A stretch of DNA of 64,000 nucleotides from Casuarina equisetifolia (taxonomy: Eukaryota; Streptophyta; Magnoliopsida; Fagales; Casuarinaceae): contig CM052360.1 in the NCBI GenBank assembly GCA_028551475.1, positions 14,992,501 through 15,056,500 of the forward strand, in the 5' to 3' direction. Under the pieces are notes generated by a model. The model was given only the letters and a program-made list of their open reading frames with translations, ran no database searches and was not told where the DNA came from. The position numbers were made by a program, and so were the translations under genes. Numbering within the stretch: position 1 is the stretch's first letter; every line of letters begins with the position of its first letter. Shown here piece by piece: positions 1-13,648 of this stretch.

Positions 1-2600
1 TTTTCCTGGCTGCTTTAGCATCTTTCCATCTTAATGAGACTCTTTCCATTTCCAAAAGTCTCCACGTCCATATAAATTAATTTCATGCTGTCATCATGGG
101 ACACTGTTGTCTCTTTTGCCTTGATTTATGCCCACCTCGCCTTTACTCTTTCCTTTTCCTAAAAAGCTAGCGATCTTCGGCGTTCTTGACATGGACTAAA
201 TTTTATACCTTACGCCACGCAATCAACCCAACCAAGATGAAACCCAGGTGAGGTAAATCTGTTTTACGGTAATATTTATTCGTAGCCAGGTGGTTGAAGG
301 TGTGAAGGGTAGGGGCCTAACAGTGGCAGGTGGGTGGCCATGGTTTGTCCACGGTTCGTGGAATCACCATCAATGATTTCCAAAATATCGGTTTGCCATA
401 AATTTATATTTTTTGTCGTTGTTTGCAAAGTTGAAAATTACACTTCATTATCCGGTATGAAGTAAACTACTCCTAGCCCTTTTATTTATGTGCAACATAT
501 CGGAAAAACGTATTATATAATTTTTGTGAAAACATTTGTATGTAGATTTATTATGCGTTTTTATTTTTATTTATTTTCACTTGACGCGTGTGCCTGGTTG
601 TTGGTGATAACACCAACCTCGACTTAAATAAAAGACATGTAAACCTAATATGAAATACTTCAAACAACGTCTTACAATAAAAAGTACTTTTATAGAACTC
701 AAGCTTCACCTGAAAAAGAGACGAAAATGGATAATCACCCCTACAAATATAGATTGCGTTCGCTATATACAAGGCTTGTTTGTGGGTGATGAAGTAGTAA
801 CTTGTAATCATTCTCGTTGAGGGAAGTATGGTTTAGAGTCATTCTTCATCCTTTTCCTTAGTCCATATTGATTAAAAAAAAAGGTACCAATCAAACATAG
901 AGGCTTGTGTCCTAGTACTTACCCTAGATTTTATTCTTTTTGTTTATCTCTTGTTAATTTAGAAAAATAAATCATTATAACAATTTATGAGCTAATTGAA
1001 GAAATAAAGAGTTTAAAAAATAGTTTTCTTCAATTATTTTTTAAAAAAAGATTGAAAGGTAAAAGTAAAAAATCATAGATAATTTGACAAAATTTAGAAC
1101 TTTAAGGGTATTTGGGGAATATTAGTTTCAGTTTTATTTCTATATCTCTATTTTTCTTTTATGTAATGTACATTCAAATATGTATTTCTTTTCAAAAAAA
1201 ATTTCAAATATATTATTTAAGCAAATTATTGAATGTAAACCAATGATATTAAGTTACTATTTTCAAGTATTGAAAGAAAAAATATGTATAGCATAAATTT
1301 GAAAAGAACACCTTCAAATAATCATTTGACTATATACCTCAAATCTTTGACAATCTCTTTTGTTGTAAAAGTTGTTAACCAAAATGTTATATAGCTGTTA
1401 TGTTAATCACCAATAGTCCATACCAAAAGAGAAAATAGATGGTTCAAAAGACTTTTTAATTTCCATGATTACCAGTGTAAGATAAAAGTCTTTTTTGTAA
1501 ATATTAAAAAAAATTATTATTTTAACAATGGATGGGTAGCATGGCCATATTTGATAGAAGATTAAAATCATAAGATATCACTTGTGAAAATTTGTTAAAC
1601 TTTTTGATAAACTCATAAACAATGAGATAATCTTTGGTTGGATATGATAATCCAATATAACTTTTATTTTTTTTAATACGAAATTAAAATGGGTAGTAAA
1701 AAAATAGCACTTCAGATGAGAAAGGTCAAAGAATGGTATTTCAACATCACATATACAGAGGAGTTTGACAACAACGTTTACATTAGTTGCCAAATTTACC
1801 AGACCTGTTCGTCTTCGATTGTTGTCTTCTACTTATATGGGTCAAACCAACTACCGGGTATAACAATGAGAAATGATAATCACAAAGGGTTGAATATCAA
1901 TTTCCATACTTTAATTGGCCAGTTTATGTGATTTATTGAACAGTTCAATATATTAATGAAATTCATATTAAATATTTAGCACTTAAAAAAAAAACTTTAG
2001 TTGAAATTGTTAGAAGATTTAAAAATTTAACCCAAAAATTAATTTGAAGATTAGAAGGTTTTTTTACTTATTTAAACTTCAATTTAATGATTATATATTT
2101 TTGATGTAAGACTTTTGTCCAAATATATTTTTTTACAATTTAAATGTTATTGAACTTTAAGTAATATAAAAAAATAAAAATTAACCTAAATTTTAATATT
2201 ATATTAAAAGTCTTAAAGACTTAATTCAACAATTAACTTAAAAATTGTACAACTTTATTTTTTCATTTAAACTTCATCCATAAATTTTATATTTGAAATT
2301 TTTGTCTTACACAAAAATTCCAAATTTTTAACCATTACATCTAAAAAAGGAAAAAACAAAATAGTTAGCTTTGAGCAAATTCCCAAGTGAATTCAGTGGG
2401 TAGCAAGAAAAGGATAGAAAGAATGGCACAAGCTAAGGGGGTAGCTTTCGGTGATGGGGTTGATATTTTACCAAATCATGCCATTGCCAAAGAGTGGTTA
2501 TTATTGCAACCTCCCCACCAAGCGGAAAAAGCATTTACTATAAAGATAAAGCCAGTAAAGCAATTAGAATTAATAATTTAATAATATTATTAGTACTATA
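1..2600. other. Gene-free AT-rich intergenic DNA
   Basis: No reading frame here has protein-like composition or a matching splice partner. From about 900 to 2380 the DNA is very AT-rich with many A and T runs, as in plant intergenic DNA. The first 350 bases are less AT-rich but I recognise nothing in them. The short open frames at 1689-1931 and 2387-2581 look like chance. The last few hundred bases should contain the epsin promoter, but I see no clear TATA box. Confidence 0.6.
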
Positions 2601-3815
2601 ATGGAGGAAAAGGCAGCGCTCAATTCTCTGCGTGTAGGCTGCGCTGTCTCTCTCTCTCTCTCTCTCTCTCTCGACCACCGTCTTATTATTTCAACGAACG
2701 CCCAAATACAGTTCAAAGGTTTCAGGAGCTCTTCGCACTTTCCGCTCCTCTTTCCTTTCATTTCCTCTCTCTCTCTCTCTATCCCTCTCTCCCTCGCCTC
2801 TCTGTATTTTTCTTTCTCTGCCGATCCCATTCTATACCCCGCAGTTGGACAATCAGGTTCGTTCGATCTCGTCTCCCTGTATTTGGATCTGGCTTGCTGT
2901 TGTTTCTTTCCATTTCTGCGCTTCAGATCTATTCCTTGGTGTTTTTATCAATGTATTTTCAATGTGGATTCAGCTCATGGTTTTCCTACTTGTTCTTTTA
3001 TTTGTACTTATTGTTCTGGAGTCTTGCTATTCATTTTGTCGGTGATTTTGGATCCAGAAATAAAATTGAGGCTATTTCATGACGAATTGAGAATATATTA
3101 CGTCTCAATTTCATTCGCTCTTTTGTGATGTATTATTGGTCACTCAACAACTCTACCTTTTTCACTGTGGCACACGAAAACACGCTCTTTTTTAAAAAAA
3201 AAAAATAATAATAATAATCTTTTTTGTCATACAATCTTGGAGAGACTTTGAAGTCTAAACGTCTTTCGACTTACGTTGTTTGATTGTTGGTTTGTAATTT
3301 ATTCGTTTGTCTTGCGGTTCTCTTTCTTCTTTTTCTTTTTCTTTTGCTAATATATTGGGGTTTAATGATCAATACTTAATTCCACGGATTCTTGGTTGGA
3401 TTACTGGTTCTTGATTGGAGGTTGAAGTCCACCATTGTTGTCCCTGAGTTATATATCTAGTTGCAAGTTGATGTCACGTGGGTAGGCTTGTATACATTTG
3501 TTCTTTTTTTTTGGGATGTCATAAATTCATCTGTCATTTTCTCTATGTCGCTTTGATAATCCGATTCTTTTTTCATTTACCTGGTAATTTTGATCGCATA
3601 ATTTTGTCTCAGTATGTTCTTTCAGGAGTTGAAAGCAATTCAGGGAAGTATCTTGTATTTTCTAGGGTTGTGCCTCATTGTAGTTGTGCAAATATAACAA
3701 CTTTAGCTTTTCTTGAAACAGTTTGTTAAGAATATTTGACAAGGGCTTCATTTGAAGTGGACCGTGGAACTTGAGCGGGGTTGTAGATCACTGTTTATTT
3801 GGAACTCCAGCGACA
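2600..3815 (+). promoter_or_regulatory. Probable epsin 5' leader with CT tracts and leader intron
   Basis: This stretch precedes the epsin start codon. It has two pyrimidine microsatellites, (CT)n at about 2646-2672 and CT-rich DNA at about 2765-2800, which are common around plant transcription starts and first exons. No ATG here opens the epsin frame. A leader intron is likely: a donor of the form CAG/GTTCG occurs near 2855, and a T-rich stretch with an acceptor lies near 3720. The exact transcription start and leader splicing cannot be read from the sequence. The frame open from 2601 to 3128 reads the CT repeat as Ser-Leu repeats and is not considered coding. Confidence 0.45.
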
Positions 3816-6800
3816 ATGAAGAAGGTTTTTGATCAAACTGTTAGGGACATGTAAGTTTTGACAGTGACTTTCAATATGTGCTTATCATGTTAGCCTTATT
3901 GGCATTTTTGGGTATTCTTTTTCCTTGACGGTATTCATTGAATGCTTTTGGTTCGACTGTAGAGTCAGATTTGTCAAAATTTACCCACGAACTGAGATAT
4001 TGTTTCTTTATTATTGAGTAACCACATTTGTGTAAAAGCTCCTTTCTTTACTGCTTTCTTACAGCAAGAGAGAAGTAAACAAGAAAGTTCTTAAAGTTCC
4101 TGGAATAGAGCAAAAGGTAAGGATTTTCCTTCTTACTTTTCTTAGTTTTATTTTTACTAGTGTTTGATTTTATTATTATTTATTCATTATTTTTACTATT
4201 ACTATTATTTGGCTAATTTAAGCATTCGAAAAGTTCATTGTTCTTCCTCCTTTGAAGTCTAGGGTTAGCGGTGGTGAGATAGAACCATAGTTGCCTATGT
4301 GTATCCTAACTCACTTGATCCTGTACTTTTGGACGCTTTTCTTTCTATACTATCCTTGTTACCTGAATAAAAATCAAGCTCATTGAGATAAAACTTATGT
4401 TCTGCATTTTAGGTTCTTGATGCTACTAGCAATGAGCCTTGGGGTCCTCATGGAACACTTCTTGCGGATATTGCACAGGCAACCAGAAACTAGTAATCTT
4501 GAAGCACTCTTTTATTAATGCTTGGCATTGCTTATTTCTTTCCAAAAGCAGCTTTTTCTCTTTTTCACTATTTGTAAAGTGAACGTGTTTGCTTAAATGT
4601 CATGCAGTCATGAGTACCAGATGATCATGGCAGTAATTTGGAAGCGGATTAATGATACTGGGAAGAACTGGCGTCATGTTTATAAGGTGTGTAGTTTTTA
4701 TGGATTTGCTTTAGTAACTTGCAGATGGTAAATATTTGGTGTTCTGCAACTTACATGACATACTGCCCCTTGACTATATGTTATATTTCTTATTCATTTG
4801 TGAATTGCATGATGCCCTTTGGGTTCTGGTAAATTAACTGTATGTACAGCACTGCTCTACGTTATATAGTGATGAATAACCCAAATAATTTTCATTTTGA
4901 GCATCAGGCTTTAACTGTTCTGGAATACCTAGTTGCCCATGGGTCAGAGCGTGTCATAGATGATATCCGGGAGCATTCTTATCAAATACAAGTAACTCCA
5001 TTTCCCAATTGTTTCTGATGTTTTGCTAGGAAGTTCTTTTTTTTTTTTCTTTTCTTTTCTTTCTATTCTTTTTTTCACCCCTCCCACTTTCAACTGGTTA
5101 TCACTATACTGGTGTGGTACTGATAAATTTATCTTTCAATGTGCCAGACATTGTCTGATTTTCAGTATATCGATTCCAGTGGAAGGGATCAGGGAAGCAA
5201 TGTCAGGAAGAAATCTCAGAGTCTTGTGGTCCTAGTGAATGATAAAGAAAGGATAATTGAAGTAAGGCAGAAGGCTGCTGTTAACAGGGACAAGTAAGTC
5301 TACTCTCTCAACAGGTGGCTAAAATTTACCTACTCACTTGATGTCATGGCCTGTAGTTTATTGTGTTATCATTGTTATAGTTGTCATCGTGATGACTGCT
5401 GCTGCAGCTGTTGTTCTTGTTGCTTTTGACCTACAACTGCAAATTTCCATTTTCATGTTGAAGTTTTACCAGTCTAAAAATTTCATAAATTTTGGCATTT
5501 GAAGTGCCTTTTAGCAAGTTTTACTTTCAGCTATCAACTCTGGGGAACTGTGGTTGTCCTCATGAATAGTGTTTCTTTAATTTCAGTATGCTTAATTTGA
5601 GATTTTTCCTTTGATATGCTTTAAGGAGTCAATGTTTATGTGGTGTTTCTTTGTCAATGATTTAAGGAATCTCTTTTTTTGAATCATTATGAATTTGAAT
5701 TTTGTTGTTGTGGTTTTCATTTTTCTCTCCAGCAGTTAATTGGTCATAGTTTGTCTCATTTGTTATTCCTTTTCGAGCGAGTTGGTGCCTTGTTTTTCCT
5801 TTTCAGATTTCCTCTAGTTCCTCTGAAGAATTTTGGTGACTTTTGTGGCATTTTTTATATACTCTTCTCATGAATGAACTTAGGCATCAATCCCCCTTCT
5901 CTCTCCCCTTCAGTTACCTCTCCTGAACCTGGCTATTTCTAATTCAACCTTTGAGATTCTTTCTAGTTTTAAACTCATGTGGAAAGGCAAATAATCCTGT
6001 ATGATATAAAATTTCCTCTGCTATGGTAGATTATTGTTGATGAGATTCTTGAACTGATAAATTATGGCTCAACAGGTTCCGTAGTGCCTTGTCAACAGGT
6101 GGAATGTATAAACCTGGAGGGTATGGTGACAGATATGATGATGATCGTTATGAAGGTCGCTATGGAGGTAGGGATGAGGATAGGAATGGTTATGGTTATG
6201 GGAGAGAAAGAGAAATGGGCTACAGGGATGATGACCGTTATGGAAGATATGGGGACTCAAATAGCCGTGATGGGGATCGTTATGGCCGGGATTATGAAGA
6301 ACGCTATAGCAGAGATGGTTATAAAGATGATGATTACCGTGGAAGAAGTCGAAGTGTTGATGACTACCAGTATGGTCCAAGAAGTAGGAGCACTGATAGA
6401 GATAGAGACCGTCCTTTTGATGATGATGGTCAATATTCATCGCGGTATGTATCTATCAGTAGGACTATTTGTGCTGCTGGCGTAATAAAGAAGCATACCG
6501 TGTTTAATGATTTCATTTTCCTGTAGTATCCTGATTTTGCAGTTTATTCATTGTTTATTATGTTAGTTTAGTTTTTCATTTGGGTGTTGGAGAAGCAATT
6601 TGAAATGCAAATTGATATTGTTCTTAGGTGGGTTCTCCTTTTGTCATATCAAAAGTATAATAGAAGTTTGGTATAATCTGGAGGAGGAGTAAAAGATTAT
6701 TCCATAAAGCCAATGTGTGACCATAAGAACGAAGCTATCTTGCATCTGGTATAATAATTCTTTTGTCATGAATGAAACCACTCTAATGCATTGCCTTCTT

Positions 6801-9800
6801 AAAATGATCTATTTTCCCTTTACCCTCTAAGCTTGAAGATAATTCTTTCATTTGATCAGTGACCTTGAAATTTTCATATTTTTTGCTCTTTTCTCTTTAC
6901 AGAGGCAGTGGTGGTAGAGCTGAAGACCAAACTCCGGAAGGAAGGTAGACTTTTTTGGATGCACAGTCAAATTGTTGGTTTTAGGAGTGCATTTAGGGTT
7001 AACTATGTCAAGATTCTGACCAAGAACAATTTATTGCATGTCAAACGGGAAACCTTTTACCAGGCAGCTTGAAAGGAAATTTTCTGAGCAGAATATCAGT
7101 GCTCCTCCAAGTTATGAAGAAGCTGTGGGTGAGTCCCAAAGCCCTGCTCACAATGAAAGGTAGAGATTTTGCACCGTTGTAGAGCACAAGTTATTTTTGC
7201 TTGGATATTATTCTCTGGTTGAGGGTATTCTGATGTCTTCTTGCCATAAGGGATGGGAAACCACCAGCGGCATCTGTTCCTAGAGCTGCATCACCTGTAA
7301 GCAATATTCCAAGCCAAGCAACCACTACTCCTAGTACTCAGGCATCTCCCCAAAACCAGGAGGTTGAGGCTTCAGATGAATTTGATCCTCGTGGTTCAGT
7401 TTCAGGTAGAGTAACCATATAAATGTCTCTGCTTTCATTTTAGCCAGATCCCTATACTTGCACACTGGTATTTTATTCAAATTACCTGTCACCATAAGAA
7501 GTTTGCCGATCCTATTGGACTAATGCGAAGGAATGTTAAAAAACTTCAAAAGCATTTCAAACACTAGTGTTGAAAAATTAAACTTGATTTAAAAAATGCA
7601 AAAAGAAATCACGTGGAGACATTATAAGTCAATTTAATTCATCATAAAGTTTAGGGAAGTGTGCTTGAAATTTGCCAAGAATCCTGCAGTGACATAAAAA
7701 AATTACTGAGAAAAAAATTTATCACTGCTTTAATGAGAGGTAACCTGTTAATGGTGAATTGTGTGCTGCAATCATCCAATGAAACAAGGGGTTAAACGTC
7801 CCCCCAGGAAAAAGGAAAAGGAAACCAGAGGGACATAGCTCTATTTTATCTGTACTGTGGGGAGCAGCATTTTGAGGAGTAAAGACCAAATTTATTTTGG
7901 GTGGTTTTGGCAGCATCAGCAATATAGTTGGACACTTACTATTTTTAGTCCCTTTTTTCAGCTGCACCAGTTACCTCAAACAATGCTGAGATGGACCTTT
8001 TTGGCTCACTTTCTGATTCATTTTCAAACTCATTAGCCATTGTTCCAACTGCATCTGTGACCACAAGCTCTGAAGCTGATGTATCTGTTCCAGCACCTAA
8101 TTTTGTTGCAGCACCTTCAACGTCCAACATTGTGAATCAGGTAGGGACTTTGTCTTGATGTTTCAAAGTTTTGGAATGCCATTCTTCTTTAGTTGACTAC
8201 TGATAAAATGAAGTGAAAAATAGACTAGGAGCCTTTCATCTTCACCCTTAATGTATTCTACAGGATTATTTTTAAGGCTATGGGAGTATGATATACTAAT
8301 CTGGCCTAGCCCTTTCAGTGGCAGATCAAATGGTCCCTAGTTGCTTTTGCTAGCTATTCTTAACGCAGCTTGAGATAGACCTATATATGCAGTATATATT
8401 ACTGTAGAAGCCATAGCTTACTGATTATAGGCTCCATTGGTTCTCTATATGGAATAGTTTGGAAAACTCTTCTCTCTCTTTTTTCTCTCTCCCCCCTCTT
8501 CAACCCACCCAAAAAAAAAAAAACACCCAACCCTTTCTGATACATGCATACCTAGCAGAATGGACATTATGTGTTGAAAGTGTTTATCCTTGATGCAGCC
8601 TTTTGCTGATCCATTTGGTGACTCGCCCTTTAAAGCTCTCCCTTCCACTGACAGTGTCCCGACCCAACAGCAGACTTCTGCTTCCACTAATTCTTTTCTG
8701 CCTAATGGGAACCAGACTGCTGAACCAGCCCCACCAGGTGCCCAGGGGATTGATACTGTCGCAAACTTTGGCTTTGGGGATACATTATCTGGCCTCACTT
8801 ACTCTGGACCCAGCGCCTCCAGTACTCAACCTCCAACCAACACACAGTATTTCCCTCAAGAGCTCTCAGCTCCACAAGAGAACACTGACATTCTGGCTGA
8901 CATTCTTCCGCCTTCTGGACATTCCCCTACTTATGCATCACAGCCACCTTTTGCAGCTCCAACTGGCCAACCTGCACTGTCAGCTGCTAATATTTATGGG
9001 ACTTTCCACCCACAGGCAGGATCTATAGCGCCTCAGAGTCAAGCTGGACCTCCTGCACAGTTTCTCCTCAGACAGGATCTTTAGCTCCCCCCACTTCACA
9101 GATGACTGCACAGACTCCAGCTGGACCGACTTCACAGCTAAATAATGGGGGAAACTTATTTATGCAACAGGGAGGATCAGCGTCTCCCATCACCTCACAT
9201 GTGGCTTCTCAAGCACCAGCTGGACCAGGTGTACAGTTTAACAGCGGAAACTTCCTTCCAGCACAAGGTGCTGCAGCTCCAGTGACCTCACATATTGCTC
9301 ACCAAACTCCCACTGGACCTGCAGTCGTAAATAACCTTGATCTCCTGGGTAATGCACTTCCTCAAGCAGGATTCAATGCCCCTCTGACTTCACTGCAAAG
9401 TCTTCCATCTTCCACCGGATCCCTTTCTATAGTTCCTCAACCAGCGAATGATAAGTTTGAGACCAAGTCAACTGTTTGGGCTGATACACTAAGCAGAGGG
9501 CTTGTCAATCTAAATATATCTGGAGGTGAGTGTTTTATACTCCTATAATATTCCTATATGATTTTTCAAATCATCACCGTTACCATTGCCATGTCCTCAG
9601 ATACTGCTTTGCTTACAAATTGATAACTGACATTTTTATTATATGAGACGTTTGACATTTTTTTTTCTTTTTGGTTGCCATTCAGCCAAAATAAATCCAT
9701 TGGCGGATATTGGAATTGATTTTGATGCCATTAATCGGAAGGAGAAGAGGATGGAAAAACCCACCACAAATCCCGTTACATCTACAGTGAACATGGGTAA

Positions 9801-10128
9801 AGCTATGGGATCTGGTTCTGGGATGGGTCGTGCTGGTGCAAGCGCCCTCAGACCCCCAACAAACCCTATGGTGGGTTCTGGTATGGGCATGGGTATGGCT
9901 CGTGGGCCTAGTCCAGGCATGGGCATGGCAGGTTATGGAGGCATGAATCAACCCATGGGTGTGGGGATGGGGATGGGAATGGGGATGAATATGGGTATGG
10001 GGCAAGGAGGCCAGATGCAACAAACCACTGGATTTCCTCCTGGATCAAACATACCTGGTGGTTACAACCCCATGCTGGGCCCAGGTGGCTATGTTCCTCA
10101 GCAGCCTTATGGTGGCAGCTACCGATGA
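3816..10128 (+). CDS. EPSIN2: Epsin-type clathrin adaptor (ENTH domain), EPSIN2/3-like, 13 coding exons
   Basis: Endomembrane adaptor: plant epsins bind phosphoinositides through an N-terminal ENTH domain and recruit clathrin and adaptor complexes to budding vesicles. Coding exons: 3816-3850, 4065-4116, 4413-4492, 4608-4686, 4908-4991, 5148-5293, 6076-6444, 6903-6944, 7064-7159, 7251-7405, 7962-8140, 8599-9525, 9686-10128; all junctions are GT-AG and keep frame. The first six exons (residues 1-158, starting MKKVFDQTV, with NEPWGPHGT and a KALTVLEYL helix) are the ENTH domain. Exon 7 encodes an Arg/Asp/Tyr/Gly-rich tract. The middle has a DPFGDSPF motif and repeats rich in Pro, Gln and Ala. 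The last exon is Gly/Met-rich and ends in a GGSYR tail. Exon 12 changes frame near 9061-9063 (one T fewer than needed). As written, translation stops at 9084 after 600 residues; allowing for that base the product is 895 residues, the length I recall for Arabidopsis EPSIN2. The symbol is by similarity; EPSIN3 is equally possible. Confidence 0.93.
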
Positions 10129-10490
10129 GATGAGTAAACTCCGTGTGTTTCTTATACGGTGAATTAGCTACTTTGGTATTTACTATTAAACCCCTCTGGT
10201 GTACTGGTCCAATATTTGTTATACAGCTCTGTATTTTTGTTCAATAGTTGTAATTTTCTGAAATGGTCGACTGCGCTATGTATGCTTAGTCCTCTCTTGT
10301 TTTTCTCATCCTTTTCATTTGTTTTGGGTCAGGAGAGTTGTGTAGGGTCAGCTGTTGTGATATTGTCTGTCAGCGAGCTTAACCTTTCTCGGGTTAACGC
10401 TTTTTTTTTTCACTTCTTTTTTGCCCCTTATATTTTTTGTCCTTTGTCAGGCATGGTTGGCTATGTACCAAACAATAAATAAAATGATTC
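10129..10490 (+). terminator. Epsin 3' untranslated region and polyadenylation signals
   Basis: T-rich DNA follows the TGA stop at 10126-10128. Overlapping AATAAA hexamers at 10474-10479 and 10478-10483 are good plant near-upstream polyadenylation signals. The cleavage site probably lies shortly after them. Confidence 0.6.
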
Positions 10491-13400
10491 ATTTTTCTCA
10501 ATTCCATACCTCTCTCTGTTTAAGTAATCGACTGTTTTGTTTTTGCAATTCAGTTGTTCATTATGTTATGGTTAGTAATTTAGCATCTGCTTATTGCATT
10601 TCTGGATAAATATAGATTCTGTTCCTACAAATGGTTTTGGTAATTAGATTGTAGTCTAGCACAAGTTTCATCTCCATGGTTGAGATCAATATATTCATGG
10701 TCATAGCTAGGGGAAGAGGTGTTAATGCAGGGGTCGTGCCCTTCAAACAATGACACTTGCTTTTTCTCATTGTAATTTTGGCAGACTGATTTGCCACGTT
10801 TATGTTTCTCCCGGCAGATCGTTTTGATTTCGTAATGAAAATCTGACCCATCTATATTGACAAGATTTAAGCTTTTAAGCTTGTATGTGGCATAAGTAGA
10901 ATCTGTCGTAATCTCGTCGTAATAAAAGAAATGAAAAAATAAATAAATAAATACTTTCCAACAAATCAGGTCATTTGTATTGGATCTGACAACTCCATAT
11001 TGGGTTCGACAAGAACTTGTTTTGGTCTGTGTTACAAATCTGAGTGGAAATGATGGAGAGTATGATGGAACCTCAAAACGTTTGTAATTTAACTTACTGA
11101 AGCTCACTAGGTTAAAAATGAGCGTAGATAACAGACTTGCAGGGTTTTCTCTGTTCAACTTTTAAGAGCAATTGTCATTGGTTTAGAAATTCTGGGTAAA
11201 TTAGGTGCCCGGGATGAAGGTCCGTTTAGAAATTTGAGATACAAACCTCGGTTTTGAACGACTACGCATAAAGCCCATTCTGGAGATGGAATGGGAATCC
11301 GTTTTAAAAGACCCAGGCCTCGGAGCCCATTTTGCAAAAGACTAAACAATTGTTCTCTGGGTATGGACCAGTTCTGTGGCCTATATTAACTAGCTTTTCG
11401 GTCGTGGCCTACAGTCACTAGGCAACTAGTCCGGCCTTACAGCCATTGGGTTGGGTCTAGTTCCAGGTCTTGCTTGATTTTTGGAGCAACACCTGATCTC
11501 TACGGATCGGGCTTGTTCTGCTCCGAGTGCTCGCATTTTTTCAGTACCAACAGCCTCCTAATTTTGGACTACCATGATCGCCGAGTTGAGCGTGTCCCCA
11601 CAATTCTCGTTGACACTGTGAAAGCCAACATATTAACCAGGGATCTAGTTTGATATTACGTAGTATATGCATAATTCTGATGGAGCCCTGAAGGAAGAAG
11701 ACTTGACTTTCGGCTACTTGAAATATATCTGGAATGCGTCAATCAAAGTGTATGATTGCAAAGTCTCATTCCTTAAGGGGCCATCGGATATTCTTCATCT
11801 GCTGCATACTATCAAACTGGACGAGAACATCTTCTCTGGTAGATCTATTTAAGTAAATCCAACAGTTAAATTTAGTTTTAGAAAAACTATTCTTATATCA
11901 TTACTGCACATATTTGAGACGAATGTTGACACTACATTACACAGTAAAAAATGAGCTATAGATAGAAAATGGTAGATGACCTAAAGGAATTCTATCCTCT
12001 TGATCCTAACAACTATGCTAATGTATCTTCTTTTTCTAAAGCCATGAAGAAACGTGTCAAATTTCAATCGTTTCTTCTTCTATCAAAAGTCTCAATCAAT
12101 AAGGAATATGAATAACAACACATGATAATAATGATCAAAGCCATTGGGACAGCCACATTGAACAGGAAGTGTATAATTAGAACAACATGATGGCTGGAAG
12201 GATAAGGATAATTTAATAACAAACGTGTTTTCTAATAAATCTTCTTTTGTTTGCTTTTGCTTTGTTAGGTTTCTCTAGAGAATCCAATGAGCGTGTTTTT
12301 TACCTTTTGAAAAGTCTTTATTTTCAAAAAAGAGATTTTCTCTCCTTATCAAAACTTGCTTTTTGTAAAAGTAGATCTCAATCAAGTTCATAGTCATTTT
12401 GTCTCTAGTCCTAAGTTCAACACCCATGTGAGTAAGTTTGGGGATGAGTGTATTAAAAAAAATAGTAATCACTTTGTAAAAAAGAAATTGTCATTTATGA
12501 AATCCAATATATATAGAATGCTTTAAACATCAATAAAGTCTAAACTACATGATAATCATAATTTATGTGAAACTCCTCCACACTTCTCTATAGTCTCTCT
12601 CCCCTTTGAGTTAAATTCCTTCCACCTTTATCAACCCCTTAACCTTACAATCAATAGAACGAACTTCACCCTATTCTAATCTATTTAGTATCAAAGCCAT
12701 GAAAAACTCTTACTTTGCTACCATAGAGGAAATTATTTCCAAGTATGCCACCTTTGAGTTGATCCTCCATAGCCAAAAAGATATGGTTATCTAGACCAAT
12801 GTAAATTGTGTGAAACATTTTCGTAAATCTTTGAAGGATAGTGAAAAGCCTAAGAGGATATTAAGATTTTAAAGCTAAAAGAGTTGTTGTTTATCTCAAT
12901 CAAAATTGGCTTCATCTATGTAGATTAGTATATGGAGATGGTTCATATCATTCATAGGTCACGAGAGCAAACCACCACTCATTGATGTATGATAAGAAGA
13001 CTAGAAAAATGAAAAATCATAGCCTTAACAATAAATCTTGGCAACCCATCTAGAACAGGTGCCAGAAAAGAGCAAAAAGACACTTCTACCCAACCATCAA
13101 GACATTCTGACTTATTATAGCATGATTGTTTATGACTCACCAAATAATATTACTCACTCAGCTATATTCACTCTATAAAGCTCAAACAAATAACTTTCTG
13201 CATTTTGTTCTATAATAGAATTCTTGAGCCTTCTAGTATTCTCTTAAAAATGTTAGTCTGGTGTCATTATTCGACTGCCTATGTTCTTTTCCTTTTAGGT
13301 TCTTCATTGAAGTTTCTATTATAGATTTACATCACTACTTGGTGAAGGTTATATACTGTTCTTTAATCATATTATGCATACTATTTTATTAATCACTGTC

Positions 13401-13595
13401 AAGAGTTAGATTAACTCGATTGTAATTTTCCGAGAAAATAGCTCAGATGCATTGCAAAACAAGTGCCTTAATCCAGACTTCTATCTTTCACGTATGATCT
13501 TTATATGTTCTTTTGCGTCAAGAATTGCAGAATTGCAGAGGGTTGTCACCGCTATACACATACTCTCTAAATCTTTTTCAAGAATTGCAGAGGAG
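10491..13595. other. Intergenic DNA with no clear gene; possible decayed element remnants
   Basis: The gap separates the end of the epsin gene from the end of the convergent PEP mutase-family gene. Several open frames occur (the longest 10625-11158 on the minus strand), but none has recognisable domains or a clear splice partner. The stretch 11150-11600 is less AT-rich than its flanks and may be a remnant of an inserted element. From 12000 to 13450 the DNA is again AT-rich, with one retrotransposon-like primer site listed separately. Confidence 0.5.
12685..13060 (+). mobile_element. Possible remnant of a Ty1/copia-type retrotransposon start
   Basis: At about 12686 the sequence TTAGTATCAAAGCCATG resembles the methionine initiator tRNA primer-binding site (TGGTATCAGAGC) that follows the 5' LTR in many plant copia elements. 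It is followed by an ATG and a frame that resembles a decayed gag start and soon meets stops. No LTR pair or polymerase domain was found, so this is weak. It could be chance. Confidence 0.3.
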
Positions 13596-13596
13596 T

Positions 13597-13602
13597 TTTA
13601 TT
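13597..13602 (-). terminator. Polyadenylation signal of the PEP mutase-family gene
   Basis: The minus strand reads AATAAA here, about 47 bases after the stop codon that ends at 13649. It is a plausible but early signal; other A-rich stretches follow. Confidence 0.4.
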
Positions 13603-13648
13603 TATAGTTTAACTTTACCATGGGAAATCTGAATGTAACTGTGTAAAG

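Noticed and set aside
2601..3128. 175-codon plus-strand open frame
   Set aside because: It reads through the CT microsatellite as Ser-Leu repeats and overlaps the epsin leader; no family resemblance and no link to the epsin frame.
6084..6485. Met-rich alternative frame over epsin exon 7
   Set aside because: Shadow of the Arg/Asp-rich coding exon: GATGAT repeats read out of frame.
10625..11158. 177-codon minus-strand open frame in the gap after epsin
   Set aside because: Long for AT-rich DNA, but composition is not protein-like, no domain is recognised and no splice partner was found.
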